The notes: generated by a model not told the origin, from the sequence alone. Positions 32,265 through 42,005 are shown, counted from the first letter of the stretch. The stretch is 64,000 nucleotides of DNA from Hyphomicrobium nitrativorans NL23 (GCF_000503895.1 NC_022997.1:620001-684000); one strand, 5' to 3'. Numbers and translations are program-made.

Positions 32265-33791
32265 CTAGTACGCGTTCTTGCCCGTGAGAAGGGCAAACGG
32301 AGTTGCGGCGATGATGTAGAGATCCAGCATCAGCGACCAGTTGTCGATGTAGTGCAGGTCGGCCTCCACACGGCGCTGGATCTTTTCGTGCGTGTCGGTT
32401 TCGCCGCGCCAGCCGTTGATCTGCGCCCAGCCGGTGACGCCGGGTTTGACGCGGTGGCGCGCACAATAGCCGTCGACGACCGTCTGGTAGAGGTCTGCGC
32501 TCGCTTTGGCTTCGGTCGCGTGAGGGCGCGGGCCGACGAGGGACATCTCGCCCTTGAGGACATTGAAGAGCTGCGGCAGCTCGTCGAGGCTCGTTTTGCG
32601 GATGAAGCGGCCGACGGGCGTCACGCGGGGATCGTCGCGCGTCACGAGTTTGCTGGCCGAGGCGTCCGTCTTGTCCACGTACATGGAGCGGAACTTATAG
32701 ACTTCGATCAGCTCGTTGTTGAAGCCGTAGCGGCGCTGCTTGAAGAGGATCGGGCCCTTGCTGTCGAGGCGGATCGCCAGGGCGACGAGAGCCATGACGG
32801 GGGCTGCAAGAACGAACAGCGCCGTGCCGACGACGCGGTCCTCGATGTTCTTGATCACGCGATCCCAGTCGGTGAGCGGGCGGTCCATCAGCGCGAGCAT
32901 GGGCACGCGGCCGATGTGCGAATAGGTGCCCGATGCGAGGCGGAGCTTCGAGCTCAAGGCCGAGATGCGGATGTCGACCGGCAGCGTGAAAAGCTGCTTC
33001 AGGATCTGCATAAGGCGGGCTTCGGCGCTCATCGGAACGGTCACGATCATGAGATCGATGCCCGTGTTGCGGAAGAAGGCAGGAAGCTGATCGAACGTGC
33101 CGAGCTTGGGATAGCCCGCGATGCTATCGGCCGAGCGATCGTCGAAGCGGTCGTCGAACACGCCGACGATCGAGATTTCCTTGAGGTTGTCGCGCTCCAG
33201 CGCGGAAATCACCGCTTCTGCGTCCGGGCCGCCGCCGACGATGACGGTGCGGCGCACAAGGCGGCCGGCTTCCGTGAGATGGGCGAGGCCGCGCGCAAGC
33301 AGGAAGCGGAACGCAGTCATGAGAAAGATGGCCGATACGAGCCATGCGGCGCCGGTTCGAGGTGAGAACGGTGCGATCTTCAGGAGATGGGCAGCGCCGA
33401 CGGTGACGCAGAACACAACGATGACGCTGCGCAAGATTTTTCGCGCCTGCCGCGCGGGTTCGCGCAGGGCGTGAACTGAATACGACCAGTTGCGGCGGAG
33501 TTCGAGGGTCGTGACCAGGGCGATAACAACGGTCCAGGCCGCGATCGCGAGCGTGGACGCCGGCGTGGGTTCGAGGGCGACGAAGGCCACCACCCCCGTT
33601 GCGATCAGGATCGCGGCGTCCGTCGTGCTGGTTGCGAAGAGGAGTTTCGGCCGCGAAACGTTGCGCCGCTCATCGGAACAGAAGATGCGGTCGAAGAGAC
33701 GCGTTGCGGTGCCCGAAAGGCGGTGGGATGCCTTGCGCCAGAACGATGGGCGCGCGTCGCCGTTCGGGGTTTCATGAGTTGCGATGGCCAT
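32265..33791 (-). CDS. undecaprenyl-phosphate sugar phosphotransferase (polyprenyl glycosylphosphotransferase)
   Basis: A 508-residue membrane enzyme of the WcaJ/ExoY class. There are four to five N-terminal hydrophobic spans (about 50-160), a central CoA-binding-like Rossmann domain ([17 protein letters not shown] near 185), another span at about 310-330, and the C-terminal bacterial sugar transferase domain. That domain has [51 protein letters not shown] and [17 protein letters not shown]. It transfers sugar-1-phosphate to undecaprenyl phosphate and so starts exopolysaccharide synthesis. The sugar is probably glucose, judging from WcaJ-like layout only. Confidence 0.92.
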   Translation of the reverse strand: MAIATHETPNGDARPSFWRKASHRLSGTATRLFDRIFCSDERRNVSRPKLLFATSTTDAAILIATGVVAFVALEPTPASTLAIAAWTVVIALVTTLELRRNWSYSVHALREPARQARKILRSVIVVFCVTVGAAHLLKIAPFSPRTGAAWLVSAIFLMTAFRFLLARGLAHLTEAGRLVRRTVIVGGGPDAEAVISALERDNLKEISIVGVFDDRFDDRSADSIAGYPKLGTFDQLPAFFRNTGIDLMIVTVPMSAEARLMQILKQLFTLPVDIRISALSSKLRLASGTYSHIGRVPMLALMDRPLTDWDRVIKNIEDRVVGTALFVLAAPVMALVALAIRLDSKGPILFKQRRYGFNNELIEVYKFRSMYVDKTDASASKLVTRDDPRVTPVGRFIRKTSLDELPQLFNVLKGEMSLVGPRPHATEAKASADLYQTVVDGYCARHRVKPGVTGWAQINGWRGETDTHEKIQRRVEADLHYIDNWSLMLDLYIIAATPFALLTGKNAY

Positions 33792-33972
33792 GGCCGCACG
33801 TCCAAGATGGGTAAATTCTTGGCTCTCACCATGACCCAGCTTTGTCTCGAAGCGGTAAAGGCGGCGCGGTGCAAAAGCCGGAATGGGCGGGTGCGTCTTC
33901 GATCCTGGTTAAGGATCGGTAGCGGTGTGCTTCGAAACGAGTCGATGCCGTACGGTGCCGCCGTGCGCTCAG

Positions 33973-35331
33973 CTAAAAACTTTGCGCGTGACGTGCGGCG
34001 GAGTGAGTTGGGACGAGGCCGTGTTCGAGGGCGGCGGCAAGTGCGGCTGGTCCGGCCTTGAGAGCGAGATCCTCGTCGATCACCCATGCGCGCCAGGAGC
34101 GCGACGCGTAAGTCTTGTCGCACACCAGCGCGCCGTTCGCGATCCGGCAGGAGCGGTCCGCTTCGAGACGAAGCGGTTCGCGGCGGTCGTGGCGCACGAC
34201 GCGAAGGTCGATGGGCTGAACGCTCGCGAAGGGCGCGCGCAGGTCGACGTTGCGGTAGACGCAGGACAGGCGATGGTTGCAGGCCCCTGCGCGGCGGCCC
34301 ATCGTGTTGGCCGGGCCAAGCGCGAGGCCGCGTGTCACGGCCTTGGCGGCGCGGTTTGCGCCCGAGCCGATCCAGCAATTGGCACCTGAGCAGAGTACGG
34401 GATCGGCGGTTTTCTTGCCGAAGCGGCGGATGCCTGTGGCGCCGGGCTTCATCACGAGCAGGATGGTGACGCGTTCCGCAGGTTTGGCGGGCTGTGTCGT
34501 GCGCGGTGCAGGCGGACGCTCTCTCGACGCACCGAGGCCCATCGGCGATTTGAGATCCGCAAACGACTTTGCGTTGCGTTCGTCTTCGAGTTTGCGGATC
34601 CGCTCGGCGCGGCGTTCGTGAGATGCCTCGCGTTCGGCGGCGAGAGCAAGGCGGCGTTGCTCGGCCAGGCGTTCCTCTTCGGCGATCCGGTGTGCTTCCG
34701 TGCGGCGCCTCTCGTCTGCGATACGCTTTTCCTCGTCAAGGCGGGTTGCCTCTAAGCGCTGGCGTTCTTCCTCCGCGCGGCGTTTTTCCAGCGCGATACG
34801 CTCGCGTTCCTCTTCGGCTCGCTTCTGCTCGGCCACACGCTTTTCTTCAGCGATGCGTTTTTCCTCGGCGATGCGGGCTGTTTCGCGGGCCCGTTCTTCC
34901 TCAGCACGCTTCTCGGCGGCAATTCGCTGCTCTTCGGCCCGGGTCTGTTCGGCGATGAAGCGTTCGCGGGCGGCGCGTTGCGCTTCGGCCAGACGGCGCG
35001 CCTTTTCGGCGCGCTCTTCTTCGGCGATGCGCTTGGCTTCTTGCGCTTCTTCCGCCGCGCGCGCCTTATCGGCTGCGGCTTTGCGCTCAAGGGCTTCGGC
35101 GCGGGCACGCGCCAGCATTTCAGTTTCTTCCGCCTTACGGCGCTTGTTCTCTTCCGCCTTGCGCCGTTTCGTTTCCGCGGCCTTACGGCGCGCGTCTTCC
35201 TCTGCAGCGCCGGCGGCGAACTTTTGGGCCAACGCATGGCCGGTTTGTTCCGCTTGCGCGGGTGTTCCTAAGAGCCCCGCGCCAACCCCCAGCAGCATCG
35301 CCAAAAGCGGCATGGGGTGTCGGGCAATCAT
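33973..35331 (-). CDS. secreted coiled-coil protein with Cys-containing C-terminal domain
   Basis: A 452-residue protein with a signal peptide (MIARHPMPLLAMLLGVGAGL, cut after PAQA at about 27). Residues about 40-280 are an almost uninterrupted Glu/Arg/Lys/Ala helix with repeats such as RIAEEKRIAEEKRVAEQKR, a long single alpha-helix or coiled coil. After a Pro-rich linker the last 160 residues form a compact domain with paired Cys (VLCSGANCWIG, GACNHRLSCVYRNVDLR, CRIANGALVCDKTYAS), likely disulphide-bonded in the periplasm. The ATG at 35331 has AGAGG upstream. The function is unknown. Confidence 0.75.
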   Translation of the reverse strand: MIARHPMPLLAMLLGVGAGLLGTPAQAEQTGHALAQKFAAGAAEEDARRKAAETKRRKAEENKRRKAEETEMLARARAEALERKAAADKARAAEEAQEAKRIAEEERAEKARRLAEAQRAARERFIAEQTRAEEQRIAAEKRAEEERARETARIAEEKRIAEEKRVAEQKRAEEERERIALEKRRAEEERQRLEATRLDEEKRIADERRRTEAHRIAEEERLAEQRRLALAAEREASHERRAERIRKLEDERNAKSFADLKSPMGLGASRERPPAPRTTQPAKPAERVTILLVMKPGATGIRRFGKKTADPVLCSGANCWIGSGANRAAKAVTRGLALGPANTMGRRAGACNHRLSCVYRNVDLRAPFASVQPIDLRVVRHDRREPLRLEADRSCRIANGALVCDKTYASRSWRAWVIDEDLALKAGPAALAAALEHGLVPTHSAARHAQSF

Positions 35332-35464
35332 GACAGCCTCTCGTCGAACGATATGCAATATGAACTCTGCGTTCGGCGCGGACACTCGTTCCCGTTCCGA
35401 ACATCATCATGCGTATGATCCGCCCGGATTCCGGCAACAAAGAGGGGGAATGCTGTCAGTCCGT

Positions 35465-36337
35465 TCAGGTTCGCGATTTTGCGAGAATATCCGCGAGGCC
35501 TTCGCGATAGCTTGGATAGGCGAGCGTGACGCCGAGGTCGTCCTGCAACCGACGGTTCGCGACGCGGCGGTTCTCCGCGTAGAAGCTTCTGCCCATGGGG
35601 GAGAGCTTGGCTTCCTCGACGGAGATCTCGGGCGGTGGCTCGACGCCGAGGAGATCCGCCGCGTGCGCGATCATCTCCTGCGAGGGCGAAGGTGTGCCGT
35701 CGGTCACGTTGTAGACCGTGTGTCGTCCGGCGCCGCTCGCGGCCGCGAACAGCACGCTTGCGATGTCATCCACGTGGATGCGGTTGAACACCTGGCCGGG
35801 TTTGACGATGCGGCGTGCCGTGCCGTCGCGGAGATCGTCGAATGCGCTGCGGCCGGGGCCGTAGATGCCGCCGAGGCGGAAGATCTGGACGCTCTTGCCG
35901 TGGGCGTTGCCGAACGCGCGCCACGCGTTCTCGGCGCCGATGCGCCGTGTCGAACGTTCGGAGCCGGGGTTGGGAGCGGCCGTTTCATCGATCCACGCGC
36001 CGTCGGTGTTGCCGTAGACGCCGATGGTGGAGAGGTAGCCGATCCAGCGGAGGTGCGGCGCACGGGCGAGGTCGCCCTCGTGAAAGCGGAGGGTCGGGTC
36101 GCCGTCCTGATCCGGCCCGGCCGAGACGAGGACATGGCTCGCGTCGGCAAGTGCGTCGGAAATTCCTGATCCGGGTGCCATGCCGTCGAACAGAAACGCG
36201 TCATACCCGAGCGATGCGAGCCGGGCCTGGCCTTCGGCCGTGCGGGCCGTGCCGGCGATGCGCCAGCCCAAGGGGCGCACGCGCCGGGCCAGCGCCTCGG
36301 CGCTGTAGCCGAGGCCAAAGCAGAACAGGCTGGTCAT
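35465..36337 (-). CDS. NAD(P)-dependent SDR/epimerase-like protein (YeeZ type)
   Basis: A 290-residue extended-SDR-like protein. The N-terminus SLFCFGLGYSAEALARR replaces the usual GxxGxxG with GLGYSAEA, as in the YeeZ group. YLSTIGVYGN supplies the conserved Ser/Thr and Tyr region, and IFRLGGIYGPGRSAFD and FNRIHVDDIASVLFAA follow. The substrate is unknown. The ATG at 36337 overlaps the queG stop (ATGA), so it is translationally coupled to queG. Confidence 0.82.
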   Translation of the reverse strand: MTSLFCFGLGYSAEALARRVRPLGWRIAGTARTAEGQARLASLGYDAFLFDGMAPGSGISDALADASHVLVSAGPDQDGDPTLRFHEGDLARAPHLRWIGYLSTIGVYGNTDGAWIDETAAPNPGSERSTRRIGAENAWRAFGNAHGKSVQIFRLGGIYGPGRSAFDDLRDGTARRIVKPGQVFNRIHVDDIASVLFAAASGAGRHTVYNVTDGTPSPSQEMIAHAADLLGVEPPPEISVEEAKLSPMGRSFYAENRRVANRRLQDDLGVTLAYPSYREGLADILAKSRT

Positions 36338-37521
36338 GCGTCTCTCCCAGAGGTCCATTCGCTGCGCACGTCGCCGTCCGTTTCGCGTGCGAGGTGACGG
36401 CTGCGGGTGGCCGCGATCTCGTCGGCGGACGCTAAGCGCCGGAAGGCCCAGACGGCCATCGCACGCACGAGCGGCGACGGATCGGCAAGCAGGGGCGTGA
36501 CGTGCGGCAGGAGCGAAGCGTCTTTAGAGTTTCCGGCGGCGATCAGGCCATTGCGAACGACGCGGTCGCGCCCAGTGCGCTTGACCGGCGTGCCGCGGAA
36601 GCGTTCGCGGAAGGCTGCGTCGTCGAGCGCCAGCAGCTCGGAGAGTAGCGGATTGTCGAGCTCGTCCAACTGCGCGAGTCGGACTTCGCGTGTTTCGCGG
36701 GCGTATTTGTTCCAAGGGCAGACGGCGAGGCAGTCGTCGCAGCCGTAGACGCGATTGCCGATGGCGGCGCGGAACTCCTCGGCGATGTGGCCTTTGTGCT
36801 CGATGGTGAGGTAGGCGATGCAGCGGCGGGCATCGAGCTGGAACGGCGCGGGGAACGCCTTCGTCGGGCAGACATCGAGGCAGCGCGAGCAGGTGCCGCA
36901 ATGGTTTCGCTCCGGCTCGTCGGGGGCGATCTCGGCTGCGGACAGGATTGCGCCGAGAAAGAACCACGAGCCGCCATGACGGGAGACGAGGTTGGTGTGC
37001 TTGCCCTGCCAGCCGATGCCGGCGGCTTCCGCGAGCGGCTTTTCCATCAGCGGCGCGGTATCGACGAAGACTTTGACGGGCTTATCCGTCTGCTGCGCGA
37101 GGTATGAGGCGAGTTCCTTCAGCTTGCCTTTCATGACGTCGTGGTAGTCGCGCCGCTTCGCGTACGCCGAGACGACGCCGTTGAGCGGTTCGGCGAGCGC
37201 CTCCATCGGATCCGTTTCGGGCGCGTAGCTCATGGCCAGCATGACTACGGAGCGTGCGTCCGGCCAGAGCGAGTTCGGGTCCGCGCGGCGGTCGACGGTG
37301 GTCTCCATCCAGTCCATCGAGCCGTGGCGGCCCTCGGCGAGAAAGGTTTTCAACCGCTCGCCGGAAAGGGGAATGGCATCGGGACGTGTTACGCGCACGA
37401 TCTCGAAACCGAGCGCGTGGGCGCGTTTTGCGAGAACGGCCTTGACGTCACGCGGTGCGCCGGCTCGCGCCGTGGCGGCCGGGCGGGTGTCTTGCGTTTC
37501 GCTGGTCGGGTTTGCACGCAT
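36334..37521 (-). CDS. queG: epoxyqueuosine reductase
   Basis: A 395-residue cobalamin-dependent iron-sulphur enzyme that reduces epoxyqueuosine in tRNA to queuosine. The two [4Fe-4S] ligand sets are HCGTCSRCLDVCPTKAFPAP (about 207-226) and YGCDDCLAVCPWNKYA (about 256-271). The catalytic Asp region KVFVDTAPLMEKPLAEAAG (about 149-167) is present, and the C-terminal HEAT-like segment includes RAMAVWAFRRL. It lies between GST (3 bp upstream) and the SDR gene (4-base overlap) in one minus-strand operon. Confidence 0.95.
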   Translation of the reverse strand: MRANPTSETQDTRPAATARAGAPRDVKAVLAKRAHALGFEIVRVTRPDAIPLSGERLKTFLAEGRHGSMDWMETTVDRRADPNSLWPDARSVVMLAMSYAPETDPMEALAEPLNGVVSAYAKRRDYHDVMKGKLKELASYLAQQTDKPVKVFVDTAPLMEKPLAEAAGIGWQGKHTNLVSRHGGSWFFLGAILSAAEIAPDEPERNHCGTCSRCLDVCPTKAFPAPFQLDARRCIAYLTIEHKGHIAEEFRAAIGNRVYGCDDCLAVCPWNKYARETREVRLAQLDELDNPLLSELLALDDAAFRERFRGTPVKRTGRDRVVRNGLIAAGNSKDASLLPHVTPLLADPSPLVRAMAVWAFRRLASADEIAATRSRHLARETDGDVRSEWTSGRDA

Positions 37522-37524
37522 CTT

Positions 37525-38220
37525 TCAGAAGTCGAGATCGGTATAGACGGGCGCGGGCGCAAGGCCCGGCAGGCGGTCTGCCAGAAGCGGGCGGAACGAC
37601 GGACGGGATTTTACGCGCGCATACCAGGATTTGGCCGCCGTGTGATCGTCCCAGCGGATTTCGCCCAGATAATCGATGGCCGAGAGGTGGGCCGCGGCCG
37701 CGAGGTCGGAGAAGCTCATTTCGTCGCCTGCCAGCCAACGGCGCTCGTGGGCCAGATGGTTCACGTAGCCCAAGTGGTAGCGCAGGTTGGTGCGGATGGC
37801 GCGCAGCGCTTCGGTGTCGGGTGTGTGGCCGCCCTCTCCCATGAGATGCCCGTAGACGCGCTCGTGCAGCAGTTCGCGGGTGACTTCGCGGTTGAGCTTG
37901 CCGTGGAACCAATCCACGAGGCGGCGTTGCTCCGCGCGTTCTGCGAGAGATCCATGGAAGAGTGGGGCAGGGCGGCCGTCCTTCTGCATGTTCTCCAGCA
38001 ATCCCGCGAAGTACTCCGTGATGGCGTAGGAACCGCAGAGGACGAGGCCACCTTCGAGCGCGAGCACCGGCAATTCACCGGCGGGGTTCAGCGCCAGAAA
38101 TTCCGTGCGCCACTCCCACGGGCGCTCCTCCACCAGTTCGGGCGTGATGCCGATCTCGGCCAGCGCAATGCGGATGGCACGGGAGCGGGGGCAGAGCCGG
38201 AAATGGGTTAGCGTGTGCAT
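37525..38220 (-). CDS. glutathione S-transferase family protein
   Basis: A 231-residue protein. The thioredoxin-fold N-terminal domain has LTHFRLCPRSRAIRIALAEI, with a Cys-Pro-Arg-Ser motif that could be catalytic, and NPAGELPVLALEGG, which includes the cis-Pro. ICGSYAITEY-like sequence binds glutathione. The C-terminal domain is helical with LAGDEMSFSDLAAAAHLSAI. The family conjugates or reduces with glutathione; the substrate is unknown. It is the first gene of the gst-queG-SDR operon and is divergent from uppP. Confidence 0.88.
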   Translation of the reverse strand: MHTLTHFRLCPRSRAIRIALAEIGITPELVEERPWEWRTEFLALNPAGELPVLALEGGLVLCGSYAITEYFAGLLENMQKDGRPAPLFHGSLAERAEQRRLVDWFHGKLNREVTRELLHERVYGHLMGEGGHTPDTEALRAIRTNLRYHLGYVNHLAHERRWLAGDEMSFSDLAAAAHLSAIDYLGEIRWDDHTAAKSWYARVKSRPSFRPLLADRLPGLAPAPVYTDLDF

Positions 38221-38502
38221 GGAATCCGATCTGCCCGCCTCATGGGGTTGCCTCCGATGATGGAATGACGTCCGGTGATTTCTGGAACTCTTGCCGCTTC
38301 AACTCGATGGCGGCCCGAATTCGCTGCCTGGCCGAAGCCATGGTCCGTTGTCATCAGGCCGCCGTCCCCGGAACGTATCCTCGTTTCTGCAAACGTGCTA
38401 CCGAACCCGCCGACTTGTCCGTCCCTTCGCAGGGGTCTATCGGAACGCCCTATTCATCCTCTTGTGCCAAGGTTCTCCATTTCCAACCGGAGCGCATCGT
38501 TC

Positions 38503-39303
38503 ATGCCGATCTGGCAAGCTATTCTGCTTGGTTTTTTGGAGGGACTGACAGAGTTCCTACCCGTCTCGTCAACCGGGCATCTGCTGCTCGCTGGCCACTT
38601 TCTGGGCTTCGAGTCTCCCGCCAAGACGTTCGAGGTTCAGATTCAGCTCGGGGCGATCCTTGCCGTTGTCGTCGTTTATTTCGGCCGGCTCTGGCAGATG
38701 CTGCTCGCGCTTCCGTCCGATCCCTGGGTGCGACGCTTCGTCATTTCCTTGTTTGTGGCCTTCCTTCCTGCCGCGGTGTTCGGCGCTCTCTTGCACGGCT
38801 TCATCAAGGACGTTCTGTTCGAAAATCCGGTGCTCGTGTGCGCAATGCTGATCGCGGGCGGGTTCGTTCTCCTCGCGGTCGATCGGTGGCTCGCGCCCAC
38901 GCCGCGATTTGCCGACGCGATGGATATCCCGCCGGCGCGGGCGTTGGCGATCGGCTTCTTTCAGTGTCTCGCGCTGATGCCCGGCGTCTCACGCTCGGGG
39001 GCCACCATCGTGGGAGGGCTTTTGATGGGAGCCGAAAGGCGCGCCGCTGCCGAGTTCTCGTTCCTGCTCGCGCTGCCGACGATGAGCGGCGCGTTCGCCT
39101 ACGATCTCTACGTCAATTGGAACAAGATCGAGCAGACGGATGTGCTTCCGCTCGGCGTCGGCTTCGTGATGGCGTTTTTGACTGCGGTCGTGGTGGTCAA
39201 GCTCGCGCTCGCGTTCATTGCGCGGCACGGGTTCACGCCGTTCGCCTGGTGGCGCATCGTCGTCGGCTCGATTGGGCTCGCGGCGCTCACGATCTACGGA
39301 TAA
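38503..39303 (+). CDS. uppP: undecaprenyl-diphosphatase
   Basis: A 266-residue polytopic membrane enzyme (BacA) that converts undecaprenyl diphosphate to undecaprenyl phosphate for reuse in peptidoglycan and polysaccharide synthesis. Both catalytic motifs are present: [14 protein letters not shown] (about residues 11-24) and [15 protein letters not shown] (about 158-172). About eight hydrophobic spans. The frame is open well upstream, but those residues are not membrane-like; the ATG at 38503 starts directly before the first span. It is convergent with ptsN. Confidence 0.95.
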   Translation: MPIWQAILLGFLEGLTEFLPVSSTGHLLLAGHFLGFESPAKTFEVQIQLGAILAVVVVYFGRLWQMLLALPSDPWVRRFVISLFVAFLPAAVFGALLHGFIKDVLFENPVLVCAMLIAGGFVLLAVDRWLAPTPRFADAMDIPPARALAIGFFQCLALMPGVSRSGATIVGGLLMGAERRAAAEFSFLLALPTMSGAFAYDLYVNWNKIEQTDVLPLGVGFVMAFLTAVVVVKLALAFIARHGFTPFAWWRIVVGSIGLAALTIYG

Positions 39304-39306
39304 GAG

Positions 39307-39340
39307 AGCGCGGCGTGGCGTCGTCGTGCCCCGCCGCGCT
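39307..39340. terminator. GC-rich hairpin between uppP and ptsN
   Basis: A 9-bp perfect stem (39307-39315 with 39332-39340) with a longer loop between two convergent genes. There is no T run, so termination is uncertain. Confidence 0.4.
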
Positions 39341-39351
39341 TCGCCCCCCGG

Positions 39352-39816
39352 CTAAGCCGCGTGTGACGTGAGAGGCGATGTCAGCGCGTGCTGAAGGCTC
39401 GCAAGGTCGGGCGCCGAACGCAACCTTTCGAGTGCGGTCGGCTCACGCACCAGCCGCGAAATGCGCGCCAGCGCCTTGAGGTGATCGCCACCGGCGTGAT
39501 CGGGCGCCAGCAGCACGAAAATCAGATCCACCGGCTCTCCGTCCGGGCTTTCGAAGTCGATCGGCCGGGCGAGGCGCGCGAAAAGGCTCACGATGCCGTC
39601 GATGCCGATCAGCTTGACGTGCGGAATGGCGATACCGCGGCCGAGGCCCGTCGAGCCCAGCCGCTCCCGCTGGAGCAGCGTGTCGTAGATCGTGCGCCCG
39701 TCGAGGCCCGTCAGGTCTCCGGCCTGGACCGAGAGTCCGTGAAGCGCCTCTTTCTTGGTGGCCGCTTCGAACGCAGGGAAGATACCCCGAGGTGCCAGAA
39801 GATCGCCTAAATCCAT
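39352..39816 (-). CDS. ptsN: nitrogen-regulatory PTS enzyme IIA
   Basis: A 154-residue EIIA(Ntr) protein. The phosphorylated His66 is in GRGIAIPHVKLIGI. LVREPTALERLRSAPDLASL is the typical C-terminal helix region. It receives phosphate from NPr/EI(Ntr) and modulates potassium, nitrogen and sigma-54-linked functions. It sits downstream of rpoN on the same strand as usual, but 653 bp away and without an hpf gene between them. Confidence 0.93.
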   Translation of the reverse strand: MDLGDLLAPRGIFPAFEAATKKEALHGLSVQAGDLTGLDGRTIYDTLLQRERLGSTGLGRGIAIPHVKLIGIDGIVSLFARLARPIDFESPDGEPVDLIFVLLAPDHAGGDHLKALARISRLVREPTALERLRSAPDLASLQHALTSPLTSHAA

Positions 39817-39924
39817 TTTTCGGGTCCCATCAGCTCAGTGACCGGCATCGCTGCCAACCCTTGTTGCTCTTAGCGCGTGATCAGTTTCGATTGGATCGGG
39901 ATCACGCTCTTAATCTCTCAGGTG

Positions 39925-39975
39925 AGACCGATGATTCACGCTTCAGGCTGGTAGGGCCTGAAGCGATCATGGTCT
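39925..39975. repeat. 51-bp palindromic repeat (family 1), copy 1
   Basis: An imperfect palindrome: outer arms AGACC/GGTCT and ATGAT/ATCAT, inner arms CGCTTCAGGC/GCCTGAAGCG. It is identical over 51 of 51 bases to 57293-57343, and a shorter copy with one base change lies at 57246-57284. This is a REP-like extragenic element. Confidence 0.85.
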
Positions 39976-40469
39976 AGACGCCTCAGTGCCGTGCCCCCCC
40001 GGGGCGCCGGCAACGCGCGGCCTATGCTTACACCACTCTGTTCCGCACAAAGATATGCACCAAACGTGCCGTCTGACGCGACGCTCCGGAGAGCGGCCAG
40101 CTTCCGTATGCACGCTGTTCATTTCCGCGATACCCGCGTTCGTAACCAGCAAAAGTGGCGATTCGGTAGCCTCGCACTGCGCAAAGATGCGGCACCCTGG
40201 CTTTCCGGCTTATCTCGAACCGATCACAAAGCGATCGGATGTCCGATCCGGCTTTTTCGGGCCTCGCCTCGCACGCTTGGAGGCAGTCTCTACGCACGCT
40301 CTACAGCTTCCTGGCCCGGTGCGCGTCGGATATATTTTATAATTATTTCAATTCTTTGTTCTTTGCCCTGCGCGGACCGAAGCCTAACTCAGGCAACGCT
40401 AGAGCGGGGATTCGGGGGTGTCAATCGCGAGGCGCGAGGATGCAGTGGATGGCACGTCGCGCCGCATGT
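39976..40469. other. 494-bp gap between the repeat and rpoN, with an AT-rich tract
   Basis: No supported protein gene. The usual hpf/raiA gene was looked for and not found in any frame. The stretch 40320-40365 is markedly AT-rich (TATATTTTATAATTATTTC), unlike the rest of the window, and could be a promoter for ptsN or an unknown transcript. Confidence 0.5.
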
Positions 40470-42005
40470 TCAAACCGAGCGGCCGACGCGCTCGGCGTGG
40501 CGCTTCTCGCGGCGGCGCTGGACGGACGAGGGGATGCGCATCGCTTCGCGATATTTCGCAACGGTGCGGCGCGCGATGTCGATGCCTTCCGCCTTGAGCT
40601 TGTCGACAAGCATGTCGTCGGAGAGCACTTGGCGCACGCTCTCGCCGTCGATCATCTGGCGAATGCGGTGGCGGACGGATTCCGACGAGTGAGCTTCGCC
40701 CTCCCCAGCCGATGCGATGGCGGAGGTGAAAAAGTATTTTAGCTCGAAGATGCCGCGCGGGGTCGCCATGTACTTGTTCGACGTGACGCGGGAGACGGTC
40801 GACTCGTGCATCGAAATGGCGTCGGCCACAGTCTTGAGGTTCAAAGGACGCAGGTATTGGACGCCGTGCGTGAAGAAGCCGTCCTGCTGGCGAACGATCT
40901 CTTGGGAGACCTTGAGGATGGTGCGTGCGCGCTGATCGAGACTCTTCACCAGCCAGTTCGCGGTCTGCAGGCATTCGAGAAGATAGTCCTTTTCCTTCTC
41001 GTTGCGTGTCGTGGTGCTCACCTCGGCGTAGTAGGTGCGGTTGACGAGCACGCGGGGGAGCGTGTCGCTGTTGAGCTCGATGGTCCAGGAGCCGTCGGAG
41101 GCTGCGCGTACAAGCACATCCGGCACCACAGGCTGGATCTGGACGGATCCGAACTTGAGCCCCGGCTTCGGGTCGAGGCGCTTGATCTCCTCGATCATGT
41201 CGGTGATCTCCGACATATCGGCTCCGACGGCCTTTTTCAGGGCTGGCAGATTGTGGGCGGCCAGGAGGTGCAAGTTGTCGAGGAGCGATGCGATCTGAGG
41301 GTCGTAGCGGTTCTGCTCTTTGAGCTGGAGCGCCAGGCACTCGGCGAGCGTGCGGGCGAAGACGCCCACGGGATCGCACGCTTGCAGCGTTTCGAGAACG
41401 CGCTCCACCATTCCGAGCGGGGCGCCGAGCTTGACCGCCAACGCGTCGAGATCGCCCTGGAGGTATCCGGCCTCGTCCACCATGTCGATCAGGTGCTGGC
41501 CGATCAGTCGCTCGACCGGGCCTTGAATCACGAGGGGGAGCTGTGCGGTGAGATGTTCGCGGAGCGTCGGCTCGCTGGTGACGAATGCTTCGGGATTGAT
41601 GTCTTCGCCGGAGAACGAGCTCGTGGTTTGGCGCAAGCTGGCCCAGCCCGAGTCGCTATCGAGGCCGCCGGCCGGCGCGCCGTCGTCGCCATCGACCGCA
41701 TAGTGCTCGACATCGAGGCCGCCGTTCGGTTCGGCGGCCGGTTTCGCGAGGTCCAGCCATTCGTCATCGCCGGACGAGCCGTCGCTGCTCGCCTGCTCGA
41801 TCTGAGGCTCCGCTTCCGCCTCGCTTCGCGTGGCGCCTTCGGGCGCTTCGTCGATTTCCAGCAGGGGATTGCGCTCAAGCTCGGAGTCCACGAACTGGCC
41901 GAGCTCCAGATTGGAAAGCTGGAGGAGGCGGATCGCCTGCTGCAGCTGGGGTGTCATCACCAGCTGCTGGCCTTGCCTCAACTCAAGCTTTGCCGATAGC
42001 GCCAT
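40470..42005 (-). CDS. rpoN: RNA polymerase sigma-54 factor
   Basis: A 511-residue sigma-54. The Gln/Leu-rich activator-interaction region I is at residues 1-50 (LELRQGQQLVMTPQLQQAIR). An acidic region II follows (about 55-120). The core-binding and DNA-binding regions include RTILKVSQEIVRQQ and MHESTVSRVTSNKY. The RpoN box ARRTVAKYRE is near residue 485. It directs transcription from -24/-12 promoters with AAA+ activators. It follows lptB on the same strand, 183 bp away, the standard alphaproteobacterial order. Confidence 0.97.
   Translation of the reverse strand: MALSAKLELRQGQQLVMTPQLQQAIRLLQLSNLELGQFVDSELERNPLLEIDEAPEGATRSEAEAEPQIEQASSDGSSGDDEWLDLAKPAAEPNGGLDVEHYAVDGDDGAPAGGLDSDSGWASLRQTTSSFSGEDINPEAFVTSEPTLREHLTAQLPLVIQGPVERLIGQHLIDMVDEAGYLQGDLDALAVKLGAPLGMVERVLETLQACDPVGVFARTLAECLALQLKEQNRYDPQIASLLDNLHLLAAHNLPALKKAVGADMSEITDMIEEIKRLDPKPGLKFGSVQIQPVVPDVLVRAASDGSWTIELNSDTLPRVLVNRTYYAEVSTTTRNEKEKDYLLECLQTANWLVKSLDQRARTILKVSQEIVRQQDGFFTHGVQYLRPLNLKTVADAISMHESTVSRVTSNKYMATPRGIFELKYFFTSAIASAGEGEAHSSESVRHRIRQMIDGESVRQVLSDDMLVDKLKAEGIDIARRTVAKYREAMRIPSSVQRRREKRHAERVGRSV

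Noticed and set aside
34560-35230. Apparent direct DNA repeats in the coiled-coil gene
   Set aside because: They reflect Glu/Arg/Lys codon repetition in a helical protein, not an independent repeat array or CRISPR.
37141-38211. 356-codon plus-strand open frame
   Set aside because: It lies opposite queG and GST, both with clear family motifs; no Shine-Dalgarno or domain.
40028-40297. 89-codon minus-strand open frame considered as hpf
   Set aside because: The translation has no similarity to the ribosome hibernation factor fold or motifs.
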